From NCBI GenBank assembly GCA_938004375.1, contig CALKWH010000031.1:1-10548 (forward strand): DNA of 10,548 nt. The letters are read 5' to 3'. Shown in pieces: positions 1 through 7,317 of the stretch (positions within the stretch are counted from its first letter, which is position 1; each line of letters begins with the position of its first letter). The notes below the pieces were generated by a model. The model did no database searches. It saw only the letters and a program-made list of their open reading frames with translations, and was not told where the DNA came from. The position numbers were made by a program, and so were the translations under genes. Source of the DNA: an uncultured Pseudomonadota bacterium. Lineage in GTDB: Bacteria > Myxococcota_A > Polyangia > HGW-17.

Positions 1-46
1 ACCACCGAGATCTACACTCTTTCCCTACACGACGCTCTTCCGATCT
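1..46. other. Illumina P5/Read 1 adapter remnant (not genomic)
   Basis: The first 46 bases match the 3' part of the standard Illumina P5/TruSeq universal adapter and end in GCTCTTCCGATCT. Genomic sequence begins at 47. In the minus-strand rnfD frame the adapter adds the false tail IGRASCRERV, a familiar sign of adapter carry-over in predicted proteins. The adapter match is recognised from memory but is unambiguous. Confidence 0.98.
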
Positions 47-383
47 GCTTGGCGACGATGACGGCGACGAAGGCGCCCACGACGATGATGCCGTTCGACA
101 GGCCCGAGGGCAGCGTGAGCCCCAGCAGGAAGCCGGTGAGGGCGGCCGAGCCGTCGAGGCAGGCCCTGGGGTCGCGCTTCATGATGACCAGGGCGGCCCA
201 CTCCATGGCGACGCACAGCGCGGTGGAGAGGGCGAGCACCCGCAGGGCGTCGAGTCCGAAGGCATAGACCGACACTGCCGCCGCGGGAAGCAGCGCGAAA
301 AAGACCGTCCACATGATGCGCCGCGCGGAGGAACCGTCGTGGACGTGGGGGGCGTAGGCAACGGTGAAGGATCTGGGTTCCAT
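47..383 (-). CDS. rnfD: RnfD, ion-translocating Rnf complex subunit D (3' truncated at contig edge)
   Basis: RnfD/RsxD is a membrane subunit of the Rnf complex, which couples electron transfer between ferredoxin and NAD+ to Na+ or H+ movement across the inner membrane. About 112 native codons remain. The N-terminus is short and cytoplasmic, followed by hydrophobic segments at about residues 24-42, 48-67 and 79-110 and the family-like stretch GSAALTGFLLGLTLPSG. The start at 383 is ATG with AAGGG about 7 bases upstream, 4 bases after the rnfC stop (TAG, 388-390). The native sequence ends at ...VIVAK; the following Q and IGRASCRERV come from the adapter. The C-terminal two thirds is missing, including the S(T)GAT region where the family carries covalent FMN. 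The gene order A-B-C-D supports the call, and rnfG and rnfE are expected beyond the edge. Confidence 0.93.
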
Positions 384-387
384 GGAT

Positions 388-1725
388 CTATCCCTTGCGT
401 TTCTGCTGGGACCGGTAGTATCCCTTGGCCATCTGGAAGAACTGCACCAGCGGACGGCGGTTCGGGCAAACGAACGTGCAGGACCCGCACTCGAAGCAGT
501 CGTCGAGCACCAGCTCCCGGAGCTTCTCCTCGTCGATGCGCGAGAACAGGCCCTTCTCGATCAACTGGCCGAGCAGCATGGGGTTCTGCGCGTTGGGACA
601 GGCCCTCAGGCAGCGCCCGCACCGGATGCATGCGCCGTACTCGAGGTCCTTCAGTTCCGGGGTCGCCAGCACGAGCACGCCGCCCACACCCTTGATGATC
701 GGCACGTTGTCGGTGGCGGCTGCGCGGCCCATCATGGGGCCGCCCAGGATCAACTGCGCCGCGTCTTCCGTGTAGCCGCCGGCGAACTCCATCAGGTCCA
801 TCACCCGCGTGCCCACCAGGACCCGGAAGTTTCCGGGCCGTTTCACGCCGGAGCCCGTCACGGTGACCACGCGCTCCACCAGGGGCGTGCCGTCGATGAC
901 GGCGTCGGCGATGGCCGCCACGGTGGCGACGTTGAACACGGTGACGCCGACGAAACTGGGCAGCTTCTTGGGCGGCACGCGACGGCCGGTGATGGCGTAG
1001 ATCAACTGCTTCTCGGAGCCCTGCGGATACTTCACCGGCAGCTCGACGACCTCGGCCGCGTCCCCCAGGGCGCGGCGCAGGGCCTCGATGGCGTCGGGCT
1101 TGTTGCCCTCGATGCCGATCGACACCCGCGAGACGCCCATGATGTGGCGCACCAGCTTCACGCCCTGGGCGACGCGCTCGGCGCGCTCGACCATGACGCG
1201 GTGATCGGCCGTCAGGTAAGGCTCGCACTCGGCGCCGTTGAGCAGCACCCAGTCCACGGGCGAGTCGGCGGGGGGCGTCAGTTTCACGTGGGAGGGGAAG
1301 GTCGCGCCGCCCATGCCCACGATGCCGGCGGCCTTCACGCGCTCGACGAGCACCTTGGGGTCGGCCGCCAGGGGATCGGAGATCGGCTCCATGCGGGCCC
1401 ACTCGTGGGCGCCGTCGGTCTCGATGGTGACGGCCTCCCCCATCTGCCCGTTGGGCAGCTCCACGGGGCCAATGGCGGTGACCTTGCCCGAGGAGGACGC
1501 GTGCACGGCGGCGGAGATGAAGCCGCCGGGCTCGGCGATCAACTGCCCGGCCTTCACGGCGTCCCCCTTCTTCACGAGGACCTTCGCGGGGGCGCCCAGA
1601 TGCTGGGAGAGCGGGATCACGAGGAGCTTGGGGACCGGCATGGGCTGCGACTCGCAGCCGCTGGTGAGGTCCTTGCGGTACGCGGGGTGGATGCCGCCGG
1701 GGAAGGGATTGGCTTGCGTAGTCAC
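388..1725 (-). CDS. rnfC: RnfC, Rnf complex NADH/FMN- and Fe-S-binding subunit
   Basis: RnfC is the peripheral cytoplasmic subunit of the Rnf complex that exchanges electrons with NAD(H). At 445 aa it matches the compact form without the long repetitive tail of E. coli RsxC. Visible parts are the N-terminal motif FPGGIHP (8-14), a barrel-sandwich region (about 35-105), the nucleotide/FMN-type loop GIVGMGGATFP (134-144), NGAECEPYLTADHR (163-176), and two [4Fe-4S] motifs, C366-C369-C372-C376P and C410-C413-C416-C420P, both complete. The start is GTG at 1725, overlapping the rnfB stop as GTGA, with AGGAG 7 to 8 bases upstream (CGCAGGAGAACAGCC before GTG). It is translationally coupled to rnfB and followed 4 bases later by rnfD. 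Confidence 0.96.
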   Translation of the reverse strand: MTTQANPFPGGIHPAYRKDLTSGCESQPMPVPKLLVIPLSQHLGAPAKVLVKKGDAVKAGQLIAEPGGFISAAVHASSSGKVTAIGPVELPNGQMGEAVTIETDGAHEWARMEPISDPLAADPKVLVERVKAAGIVGMGGATFPSHVKLTPPADSPVDWVLLNGAECEPYLTADHRVMVERAERVAQGVKLVRHIMGVSRVSIGIEGNKPDAIEALRRALGDAAEVVELPVKYPQGSEKQLIYAITGRRVPPKKLPSFVGVTVFNVATVAAIADAVIDGTPLVERVVTVTGSGVKRPGNFRVLVGTRVMDLMEFAGGYTEDAAQLILGGPMMGRAAATDNVPIIKGVGGVLVLATPELKDLEYGACIRCGRCLRACPNAQNPMLLGQLIEKGLFSRIDEEKLRELVLDDCFECGSCTFVCPNRRPLVQFFQMAKGYYRSQQKRKG

Positions 1726-2651
1726 GGCTGTTCTCCTGCGTTCTTGGGCTCACGGGCGGGGCGCGCCGCGGCGCGGGCGGCCTTCTCCTTCTCCTTGAAC
1801 TCGGCCTTCTCCGCCTCGTAGTCGGCGCGGGCCTCGGCGCTCTCGACGAAGGCCAGCACACCATAGCGATCCGTGTGCACGATCACGTCGTTGGGGCAGG
1901 CGAAGCAGACCTCGGGATCGCACGTCTGTCCCTGGAAGGTGGCCACGTTGGACGCCACGACGAAGGCGGGATCCTTTTTGGTGCAGAGGTTGCAGGCGAT
2001 GCAGCCGACCTTGCAGGCGGCGCGGGTCACCAGGGCCGGATCGCGGCTGTTGCACAGCACGTGGACGCGGCGGGACTTGGGCACCATCTCGATGCAGTCG
2101 ACCGGGCACTTGGCCACGCACAGGCCACAGCCGATGCACAGGTCCGGGTCCACCACGGCCAGGCCACCGGCGTACACGGTGATGGCCTTCGTGGGACAAA
2201 CGGTGCCGCAGTCCCCGAAGCCCATGCAACCCCAGCGGCAGGCCTTGGGGCCGCCCAGGAGCGCCGCCCCGGCGCAGTCGCGCACGCCGACCATCGTCCC
2301 GCGGGCGGCGGCCCGCTCCCGCGTGCCCGCGCAGCGCACGAGGGCCACCTGGTCCTCCACGTCGGCCACCGCAACCCCGAGGATCGCGGCGACCTTCTCG
2401 GCCGTGGCCTTGCCACCGACGGGACAGGGCGGCACGTCGCCGTTCTTGGCCACCAGGCCCTTGGCGTAGTCCCGGCAGCCGGCGAAACCGCAGGCGCCGC
2501 AATTGGCGCCAGGCAGGATCTCCTCGAGCCGGTCGACCCGCGGGTCCTCGGGCACGTAGAAGACGCGGGAGAAGTAGGCCAGCGCCACGCCGGCGACCAC
2601 GCCGACGCCCGTCAACACCAGGATGGGAATCAGAATGCTCATGTCGATCAC
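1722..2651 (-). CDS. rnfB: RnfB, Rnf complex ferredoxin-type subunit
   Basis: RnfB is a membrane-anchored polyferredoxin thought to take electrons from ferredoxin for the Rnf complex. The 309 aa show an N-terminal membrane helix (about 5-27), a four-cysteine Fe-S domain (C51, C54, C59, C76P), then ferredoxin modules: C138/C142/C148/C152P, a full C172-C175-C178-C182P, and a third region with C213, C217, C220 and C223 in which the expected fourth cysteine is Asp227. A shortened CFACP (249-253) follows. The C-terminus (270-309) is highly charged and Ala/Glu/Lys-rich. Two starts are possible. GTG at 2651 overlaps the rnfA stop as GTGA, as at the rnfB/rnfC junction, and I keep it. ATG at 2642 has a better Shine-Dalgarno match (GGGTGATC) and places the helix closer to E. 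coli RsxB; it would give 306 aa. Confidence 0.95.
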   Translation of the reverse strand: MIDMSILIPILVLTGVGVVAGVALAYFSRVFYVPEDPRVDRLEEILPGANCGACGFAGCRDYAKGLVAKNGDVPPCPVGGKATAEKVAAILGVAVADVEDQVALVRCAGTRERAAARGTMVGVRDCAGAALLGGPKACRWGCMGFGDCGTVCPTKAITVYAGGLAVVDPDLCIGCGLCVAKCPVDCIEMVPKSRRVHVLCNSRDPALVTRAACKVGCIACNLCTKKDPAFVVASNVATFQGQTCDPEVCFACPNDVIVHTDRYGVLAFVESAEARADYEAEKAEFKEKEKAARAAARPAREPKNAGEQP

Positions 2652-3226
2652 CCAGGTACCAGTCCGGAAAAGCCCATGAAGGCCAGCGAGAGGATCCCCG
2701 CCACGATCAGCGACGAGGCCGCTCCCTGGAAGCTCCTGGGCATGTCGGCCGTCTCCAGGCGCTCCCGGATGCCGGCGAACAGCAAGAGCGCCAGGGCGAA
2801 GCCGCAGGCGCCGAAGAACGAGTAGACGATCATGGGGAGGAAGCCGTAGCCCTTCTCGATGCTGTCGATGGCCACGCCCAGGATCGCGCAGTTGGTGGTG
2901 ATCAGGGGCAGGTAGATCCCCAGCGCCTCGTAGAGCGCGGGGGAGAGCTTCTGCATGACCATCTCGACGAGCTGGACGAGGCTGGCGATCACTAGAATGA
3001 ACAGGATGGTGCGCAGGTACTCCAGGTGCAGGGGCTTGAGCAGGGAATAGAACAGCGTCCAGGTCACCGTGGAGGCCAGCACCATGACGAAGAGCACGGC
3101 CATGGACATGCCCAGCGCGGTCGACAGGCGCCGGGACACCCCCAGGAACGGACAGATCCCCAGAAACTTGCTCAGGATCAGGTTACCGATGAGCATGGCG
3201 TTGATCGCCAAAAGTAGGAGTTCCAT
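2648..3226 (-). CDS. rnfA: RnfA, Rnf complex membrane subunit A
   Basis: RnfA is a small integral membrane subunit which, with its homologue RnfE, forms the core of the Rnf complex. The 192 aa contain about six hydrophobic helices. The stretches LSKFLGICPFLGVSRR (18-33) and LGIYLPLITTNCAILGVA (102-119) are characteristic of RnfA rather than RnfE. C25 and C113 sit where RnfA/RnfE and NqrD/NqrE cysteines hold the intramembrane Fe-S centre in solved complexes (established knowledge); C141 is an additional cysteine. The start is ATG at 3226 with GGAGGGTGA about 6 bases upstream. It is the first gene of the rnf run, 84 bases after the upstream lipoprotein gene, and its stop overlaps the rnfB GTG. 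Confidence 0.96.
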   Translation of the reverse strand: MELLLLAINAMLIGNLILSKFLGICPFLGVSRRLSTALGMSMAVLFVMVLASTVTWTLFYSLLKPLHLEYLRTILFILVIASLVQLVEMVMQKLSPALYEALGIYLPLITTNCAILGVAIDSIEKGYGFLPMIVYSFFGACGFALALLLFAGIRERLETADMPRSFQGAASSLIVAGILSLAFMGFSGLVPG

Positions 3227-3251
3227 GACGTCTCACCCTCCGCCTGCGCTT

Positions 3252-3281
3252 CTAATGGTTTGGCGGATTTTTTCAAGTCAA
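3252..3281 (-). promoter_or_regulatory. Possible sigma-70-type promoter for rnfABCD
   Basis: In the 84-base gap upstream of rnfA the minus strand reads TTGACT (3281-3276), an 18-base spacer and CATTAG (3257-3252). The -35 box is 5/6 to consensus, the -10 only 3/6. The gap is clearly more AT-rich than its surroundings. If active, the leader would be about 20 bases and include the rnfA ribosome binding site. The alternative is read-through from the kinase/TPR/lipoprotein operon, since I see no terminator in the gap. Confidence 0.35.
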
Positions 3282-3310
3282 AAGTGCAGGGATTCACGAA
3301 TAGTGGTCTA

Positions 3311-4783
3311 TTATTCAAATAGAACAATCTGGGGCGTGGACGTGCCGGGCCGGTGGGTGCCGTCTCCCAGCTGGCCGGCGTCGTTGGCACCCCAACACCA
3401 GGCGCTGCCGTCGACGGCCGCGCAGGTGTGGGTGTGACCGGCCGAAACGAAGTCAACTTCTGCGAGACCGGAGACCGGGACCGGTGTTTTTCGTTCTCCA
3501 TTGGTCCCATCCCCCAACTGGCCGTCCCAGTTGCGACCCCAGCATTGCACGGACCCGTCCTCCAGACGAGCACAGGCGTGGGCCAGCCCACAAGCAATCT
3601 GGGCGGCGGCGACCGGTAAAACCACGGAAACCGGGTCGGGCGAATCCCCCGCACCGCCGATCCCCAGTCGGCCGTCCCCGTCGCTGCCCCAGCAGACCAG
3701 TTCCCCATCGACGGTGATCGCGCAGGTGAACGCCTCCCCACATGAAATGGAGCGATAGCGCCCGGCCACGGCCACGGGCGCGGTCTTCGCCTCGAGGGTA
3801 CCGTCGCCCAACTGGCCGTGGTCGTTGCCTCCCCAGCACATCACGAGGCCGCCGCCCGCGTCGTCCAGCAAGGCGCACGAGTGGTCCACGCCCGCGCACA
3901 CGGCGACGACGTCTTCGAGGCCGGCCACGACCACCGGCTCCGCGGCATCCCGGCCGGGCTGTCCGTCGCCGATCTGGCCCGCGTCGTTGGCCCCCCAGCA
4001 CGCGGCGGTGCCGTCGGAGACCGCGGCGCACAGGTGGCCGGACAACCCGGAGATCGTCGGCGCAGCCTCGAACGTCGGCTCATCGAACCATGGCACGGGC
4101 ACAGGAACGTTGGACGTGCCCGGTCCTTCCGGACCCAACGCCAACTGGCCGCGCCGATTGTCGCCCCAGCAGGCCAGGCCCGGCGCGCCCTCCCCCTGCG
4201 GGTCGAAGGGGGCGCACGAGACGCCGTCACCCAGGGTGATCCCGGCGGCGCCTTCGAGGTCGCGGGTGAGGACCGCCGTCAGCCGTTCGGTGGTGGTGCC
4301 GTCCCCCACCTGCCCGTCGCGGTTGGCGCCCCAGCAGGCCACGCGCCCGGAAGACAGCCGCGCGCAGGAGTGATCGGCTCCGGCACCCACTTCCATGACG
4401 CGGATGCACCCGGAGTAGTCCAGGCGGCAGTCCGCCGCGCACGACAGGGTCCCGTTGCCGTGTCCAGTGCTCTCGCACGTGACGCCCTCTGGAACCTGCC
4501 CCTCGCACTCCCCCTCGGCCACCACCAGGCCGTCCCCGCAGTTCGGCGCGCACACCGAGGGGGAACCCGCGCAGTCCCAGCCCTCGAGGACGTGACAGGA
4601 CGTGTCGCACCCCGGGTCGCCGGCCGCCCCCGGATCACACCCCTCCTCCGGATCCAGCGTGCCGTTGCCGCAGGTCAGATCCGGTTCTTCAACGTCGGAG
4701 ATGGGCAGCACGAACCGGCAACCGGCGGCCGACAGCAGCGCCGTCAGGCCGAACAGACAACCGACGCACAGGAAATCTCGCAT
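3311..4783 (-). CDS. Putative Cys-rich lipoprotein with seven RCC1-type repeats
   Basis: I do not recognise a named gene. The 490-aa product has a lipoprotein-like signal peptide ending LSAAGC (lipid cysteine C22). A cysteine-rich stalk follows (C38-C126, 12 Cys) with [15 protein letters not shown] and [14 protein letters not shown], the style of myxobacterial Cys-rich repeats. Then come seven RCC1/alpha-tubulin-suppressor-like repeats (about 133-162, 186-217, 245-275, 292-328, 345-378, 397-427, 448-476), each built as HxCA...xCWGxNxxGQLGDGT. Seven units suggest a closed seven-bladed beta-propeller outside the cytoplasm. The chosen ATG at 4783 has AGGAGG 9 bases upstream and a signal peptide; a longer open frame to 5104 runs through the preceding gene and lacks these. 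The RBS overlaps the stop of the TPR gene, so the two are coupled. The ligand is unknown. Confidence 0.88.
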   Translation of the reverse strand: MRDFLCVGCLFGLTALLSAAGCRFVLPISDVEEPDLTCGNGTLDPEEGCDPGAAGDPGCDTSCHVLEGWDCAGSPSVCAPNCGDGLVVAEGECEGQVPEGVTCESTGHGNGTLSCAADCRLDYSGCIRVMEVGAGADHSCARLSSGRVACWGANRDGQVGDGTTTERLTAVLTRDLEGAAGITLGDGVSCAPFDPQGEGAPGLACWGDNRRGQLALGPEGPGTSNVPVPVPWFDEPTFEAAPTISGLSGHLCAAVSDGTAACWGANDAGQIGDGQPGRDAAEPVVVAGLEDVVAVCAGVDHSCALLDDAGGGLVMCWGGNDHGQLGDGTLEAKTAPVAVAGRYRSISCGEAFTCAITVDGELVCWGSDGDGRLGIGGAGDSPDPVSVVLPVAAAQIACGLAHACARLEDGSVQCWGRNWDGQLGDGTNGERKTPVPVSGLAEVDFVSAGHTHTCAAVDGSAWCWGANDAGQLGDGTHRPGTSTPQIVLFE

Positions 4784-4797
4784 CGTCCAAAGCCTCC

Positions 4798-5670
4798 TCA
4801 AAAATCCCAGCCCAGGGTCAGCACCCAGCCACCATCGGGCCCCGGTGACAGCCCGGCGCGGGAAGGTCCGCCCGCCATCGGAGGCCGCGGGGACCACAAC
4901 AGCGCGCCGACGGTGACGGCCGCCCCCGAGACCACCGCCCCGAGCAACATCAGGTCCGTCGCGTTCTGCCAACGCACGGCCCGGTCGTGGTCGGCCACCT
5001 CGCGGTGGGCCTCCCACTCGTCGTTGAGCGACACGGTCCGCAGGCCGGCCCACACGGTGCCGGCAGTGAACAGCGCGGTCGCGCCGATCCCCGTCCAGAA
5101 CCACCAGCGCGTGGCGAGCCCCGGCGTCCCGGCGCCCCGGACCGGCGCGGCCACCGGCGGCGGCGGCTTCGTCACGTCCCCATCTGTGGATTTCGTCTCC
5201 CCTGGCGACGAGGCGTCCCCCGCCGGGAGACCCCCGCGGAGCTCCTGGATCAGGCCGCGGACCTCGGCGGTGAAGTCCCGCTTCTGGCGCTCGGAGAACT
5301 CGGCGATGCCCGGGATGGCCTGGAGGAACTTCTCGTAATAAATCAAGGCATTCTCCCGGTCCCCGAGCTTGCGGAAGGATTGCGCCAGGTTGAAATATAT
5401 TTTGGGATCCGGATGAGCGGCGTAGGCCTTCGAGAATTGCTCGATGGCCTCACGGTACTGTTGCGCAGCGTACAACTTCCGGGCGGCGGTCATGTAAATT
5501 TCGTAGGTCGGCGGCGGCGTGACCGGCGCGTCCCCCGGAGCGGCCCCCGGCTCCCCGGCTCCGGCGCGGCCGGGGATCCACCACAGCACCAGCGCCAGAC
5601 ACCAGACGGCCGGCCACCTGCCGGCTCGCGTGGGTTCACAGCACGTCGTCACCGAGCTTCCTTCTCTCAT
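4798..5670 (-). CDS. TPR-containing membrane protein with signal peptide, function unknown
   Basis: The 290-aa product has an N-terminal signal-like segment (hydrophobic about 20-33, possible cleavage after AGA near 36-38), then two or so TPR-like units (about 57-120: ARKLYAAQQYREAIEQFSKAY, then YFNLAQSFRKLGDRENALIYY). A Pro/Gly/Asp-rich linker (about 145-188) and two hydrophobic helices (about 189-210 and 239-258) follow. The end, GWVLTLGWDF, resembles the C-termini of many myxobacterial TPR/PEGA-type proteins. The start ATG at 5670 has AAGGGGA about 6-7 bases upstream and overlaps the kinase gene by 35 bases; GTG at 5652 with AGAAGGA upstream is an alternative that shortens the N-terminus by six residues. 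It is probably an envelope scaffold working with the kinase upstream and the lipoprotein downstream. That is inferred only from gene order and architecture. Confidence 0.85.
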   Translation of the reverse strand: MREGSSVTTCCEPTRAGRWPAVWCLALVLWWIPGRAGAGEPGAAPGDAPVTPPPTYEIYMTAARKLYAAQQYREAIEQFSKAYAAHPDPKIYFNLAQSFRKLGDRENALIYYEKFLQAIPGIAEFSERQKRDFTAEVRGLIQELRGGLPAGDASSPGETKSTDGDVTKPPPPVAAPVRGAGTPGLATRWWFWTGIGATALFTAGTVWAGLRTVSLNDEWEAHREVADHDRAVRWQNATDLMLLGAVVSGAAVTVGALLWSPRPPMAGGPSRAGLSPGPDGGWVLTLGWDF

Positions 5671-7252
5671 GCCTCATCCCCTTCGAAGGCGGCCGGGGCG
5701 GCGGCGTGCCCGACGCGGCGCCCGGAGCGGCCAGCGGAACCAGCTCCTGGTAGATCTCGCGCTCGACGATGCCGGGATCGAAGCGCAGGGACAGGGTGCC
5801 CTCCCGGTATCCCTCCTGGAAAAAAGTCAGTTCACAGGACTCCCCTTCGGCCAGGGTGAGGTCCAGCGGCGTCTGGTGGGTCCGCAGCTCCCCGGAGGAC
5901 CGCTTCACCCGCACCTGGACGACCGCCGGCGTCGTCTTGATGACGTACCGGTTCCGGAGCTCGACCTTCTGTGGCGCGGACGCCTCGGCCATGCGCGTGG
6001 GCAAGGGGACGGTCCCCAAGCCGCGGATCGCGCGCGGCGCGGTCGCCGGTTCCCGCGTCATCAACACCACCAGCAGGCCGAAGAGCACGGCCACCCCGAC
6101 GGTGACCCCGACCAGCAGGCGACGGGGCACCCGGGCGAGCCGGCGGCGCCAGCGCGTGGAGGCGGTGCCCGCGAGGAGGGGCGGCGGCGGGAGACCCTCC
6201 GCTGCGGCCGAAGACAAGAACCCGTCCGGCGGCGGCGGGAACCCATCCGACGCGGCGGCGTCCTGGCCCGAGACCGCGACGTCCCACAGGTCCGAGTCCC
6301 TGCGTGGCCGCGCCTGGACCGCCGAGAACGCCCCGGAGAAGGTCGGCGCGACGAGCGCGGAGTTGTCGAAGTGCATGTCCCCCGGAAAACCCGCGCAGGC
6401 CGCCTGGAACTCGAAGAACAACTCCATGGGCGTCCCCTGCCGCTTCCCGGGTTCCCGAGAGAGCGCCTTCATGACCACGGCGGCGATCCCCTCGGGGACC
6501 CCCGGGTTCTGCTCGCGCAGCCCGATGGCGTCGTGCTTGAAGTGATAGGCCACGACCTCGTGGATGGCGGTGCCGTGGATGGGGTACTGCCCACACAGAA
6601 TTTTATAAAGTACAACTCCAAGGGAGTAGATGTCCGACTGCGGGCAAACCTTCTCGTTCTCTCCCATGGCCTGCTCGGGGCTCATGTAGACCGGGGTGCC
6701 GAGCACGGTGCCCGTGGAGGTCAGTTCCACCGCCCCGCGGGAGGCGGACTGCCACTTCGCGATGCCGAAGTCGAGGATCTTCACGACCCGGCGGTTGCCC
6801 TTGAGCGCGAGGAAGATGTTCCCGGGCTTGAGATCCCGGTGGATGATGCCCTTGCCGTGAACGGCCGTGAGGGCGTCGCAGACCTGGTCCAGGATGGACT
6901 GCAGTTCGGCCAGCCCGATGCGGCCCCGGCGCATGCGCACGGAGAGCGTCTCGCCCTCGAGGTATTCCATCGTGTAATAACTGCGGCCGTCCTCGAGCTC
7001 GCCGAAGTCGAACATCTCGACGATGCCCGGGTGCTGCAGGCGACCGATGGCCTTCGCCTCGAGCATGAACCGGCCAACCATGGACGCATCCTCGGTGAGG
7101 TGGCCGGCGAGCACCTTGACCGCGATGCGCTTGCCCACCTCGCGGTGCTCGGCGAGGTACACGGATCCCATGGACCCGGAGCCCAGTTTCCGGGTGATGC
7201 GGTAGTTTCCCACCGTCGTGTCTAGCAGCGGGTCGATCTTGGGTTGCGCCAT
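5636..7252 (-). CDS. Transmembrane Hanks-type Ser/Thr protein kinase with PEGA-like C-terminal domain
   Basis: This 538-aa protein has a full eukaryotic-type kinase domain (about 18-285): Gly loop GSGSMG (24-29), Lys46 in AVKV, Glu65 in helix C, HRDLKPGN (138-145, RD-type), DFG (161-163), GTPVYMSPEQ (185-194) and D207 of DIYSLGV. All catalytic residues are present, so it should be active. A Pro/Ala-rich linker with two PPPP runs (about 310-365), a basic patch (368-378) and one membrane helix (379-398) follow, then an extracytoplasmic region (about 430-508) resembling a PEGA domain (TTPAVVQV...TPLDLTLAEG...GY). The start at 7252 (ATG, MAQPKIDP) leaves a normal short lead to the kinase fold; upstream in-frame codons run into a hairpin. 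The RBS is weak. The gene overlaps the TPR gene at its 3' end. Substrates are not visible. Confidence 0.93.
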   Translation of the reverse strand: MAQPKIDPLLDTTVGNYRITRKLGSGSMGSVYLAEHREVGKRIAVKVLAGHLTEDASMVGRFMLEAKAIGRLQHPGIVEMFDFGELEDGRSYYTMEYLEGETLSVRMRRGRIGLAELQSILDQVCDALTAVHGKGIIHRDLKPGNIFLALKGNRRVVKILDFGIAKWQSASRGAVELTSTGTVLGTPVYMSPEQAMGENEKVCPQSDIYSLGVVLYKILCGQYPIHGTAIHEVVAYHFKHDAIGLREQNPGVPEGIAAVVMKALSREPGKRQGTPMELFFEFQAACAGFPGDMHFDNSALVAPTFSGAFSAVQARPRRDSDLWDVAVSGQDAAASDGFPPPPDGFLSSAAAEGLPPPPLLAGTASTRWRRRLARVPRRLLVGVTVGVAVLFGLLVVLMTREPATAPRAIRGLGTVPLPTRMAEASAPQKVELRNRYVIKTTPAVVQVRVKRSSGELRTHQTPLDLTLAEGESCELTFFQEGYREGTLSLRFDPGIVEREIYQELVPLAAPGAASGTPPPRPPSKGMRHERRKLGDDVL

Positions 7253-7266
7253 TATTCCATGATGGA

Positions 7267-7307
7267 CCAATTGAAATCCCGCAACGTTGCAGGGAAATTC
7301 CAATTGG
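7267..7307. promoter_or_regulatory. Long interrupted inverted repeat in the kinase leader
   Basis: CCAATTG (7267-7273) pairs with CAATTGG (7301-7307). Inside, CCC (7278-7280) pairs with GGG (7292-7294), and the centre GCAACGTTGC (7281-7290) is a perfect palindrome. With small bulges this gives roughly 16 base pairs. It lies between the predicted kinase transcription start (about 7311) and the start codon (7252), ending 14 bases before ATG. It could be a repressor site or an mRNA hairpin affecting kinase translation. No T-run follows on the kinase strand, so it does not look like a terminator. Confidence 0.6.
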
Positions 7308-7317
7308 AAAGCAAAAA

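Noticed and set aside
364..1821. Plus-strand open frame of 485 codons opposite rnfC
   Set aside because: Low-complexity His/Gly/Leu/Asp composition with no motif; rnfC on the other strand has two intact Fe-S motifs and a good RBS.
3320..4400. Tandem DNA repeat array or CRISPR-like spacing in the lipoprotein gene
   Set aside because: The recurring CCAGCA and CCAACTGGCC words reflect the protein repeats CWG and GQLGDG; units vary in length and sequence and lie in frame.
4784..5104. Longer N-terminus for the propeller lipoprotein, starting at 5104
   Set aside because: The extension overlaps the TPR gene in another frame, is Arg/Gly-rich, and would bury the signal peptide and lipobox that begin at 4783.
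3818..5338. Plus-strand open frame of about 500 codons opposite the lipoprotein and TPR genes
   Set aside because: No recognisable domain and antisense-like composition; the minus-strand genes have signal sequences, repeats and coupled starts.
7267..7310. Intrinsic terminator at the large inverted repeat
   Set aside because: No T-run follows the stem on either strand (A-rich on plus, mixed on minus), and no gene ends next to it.
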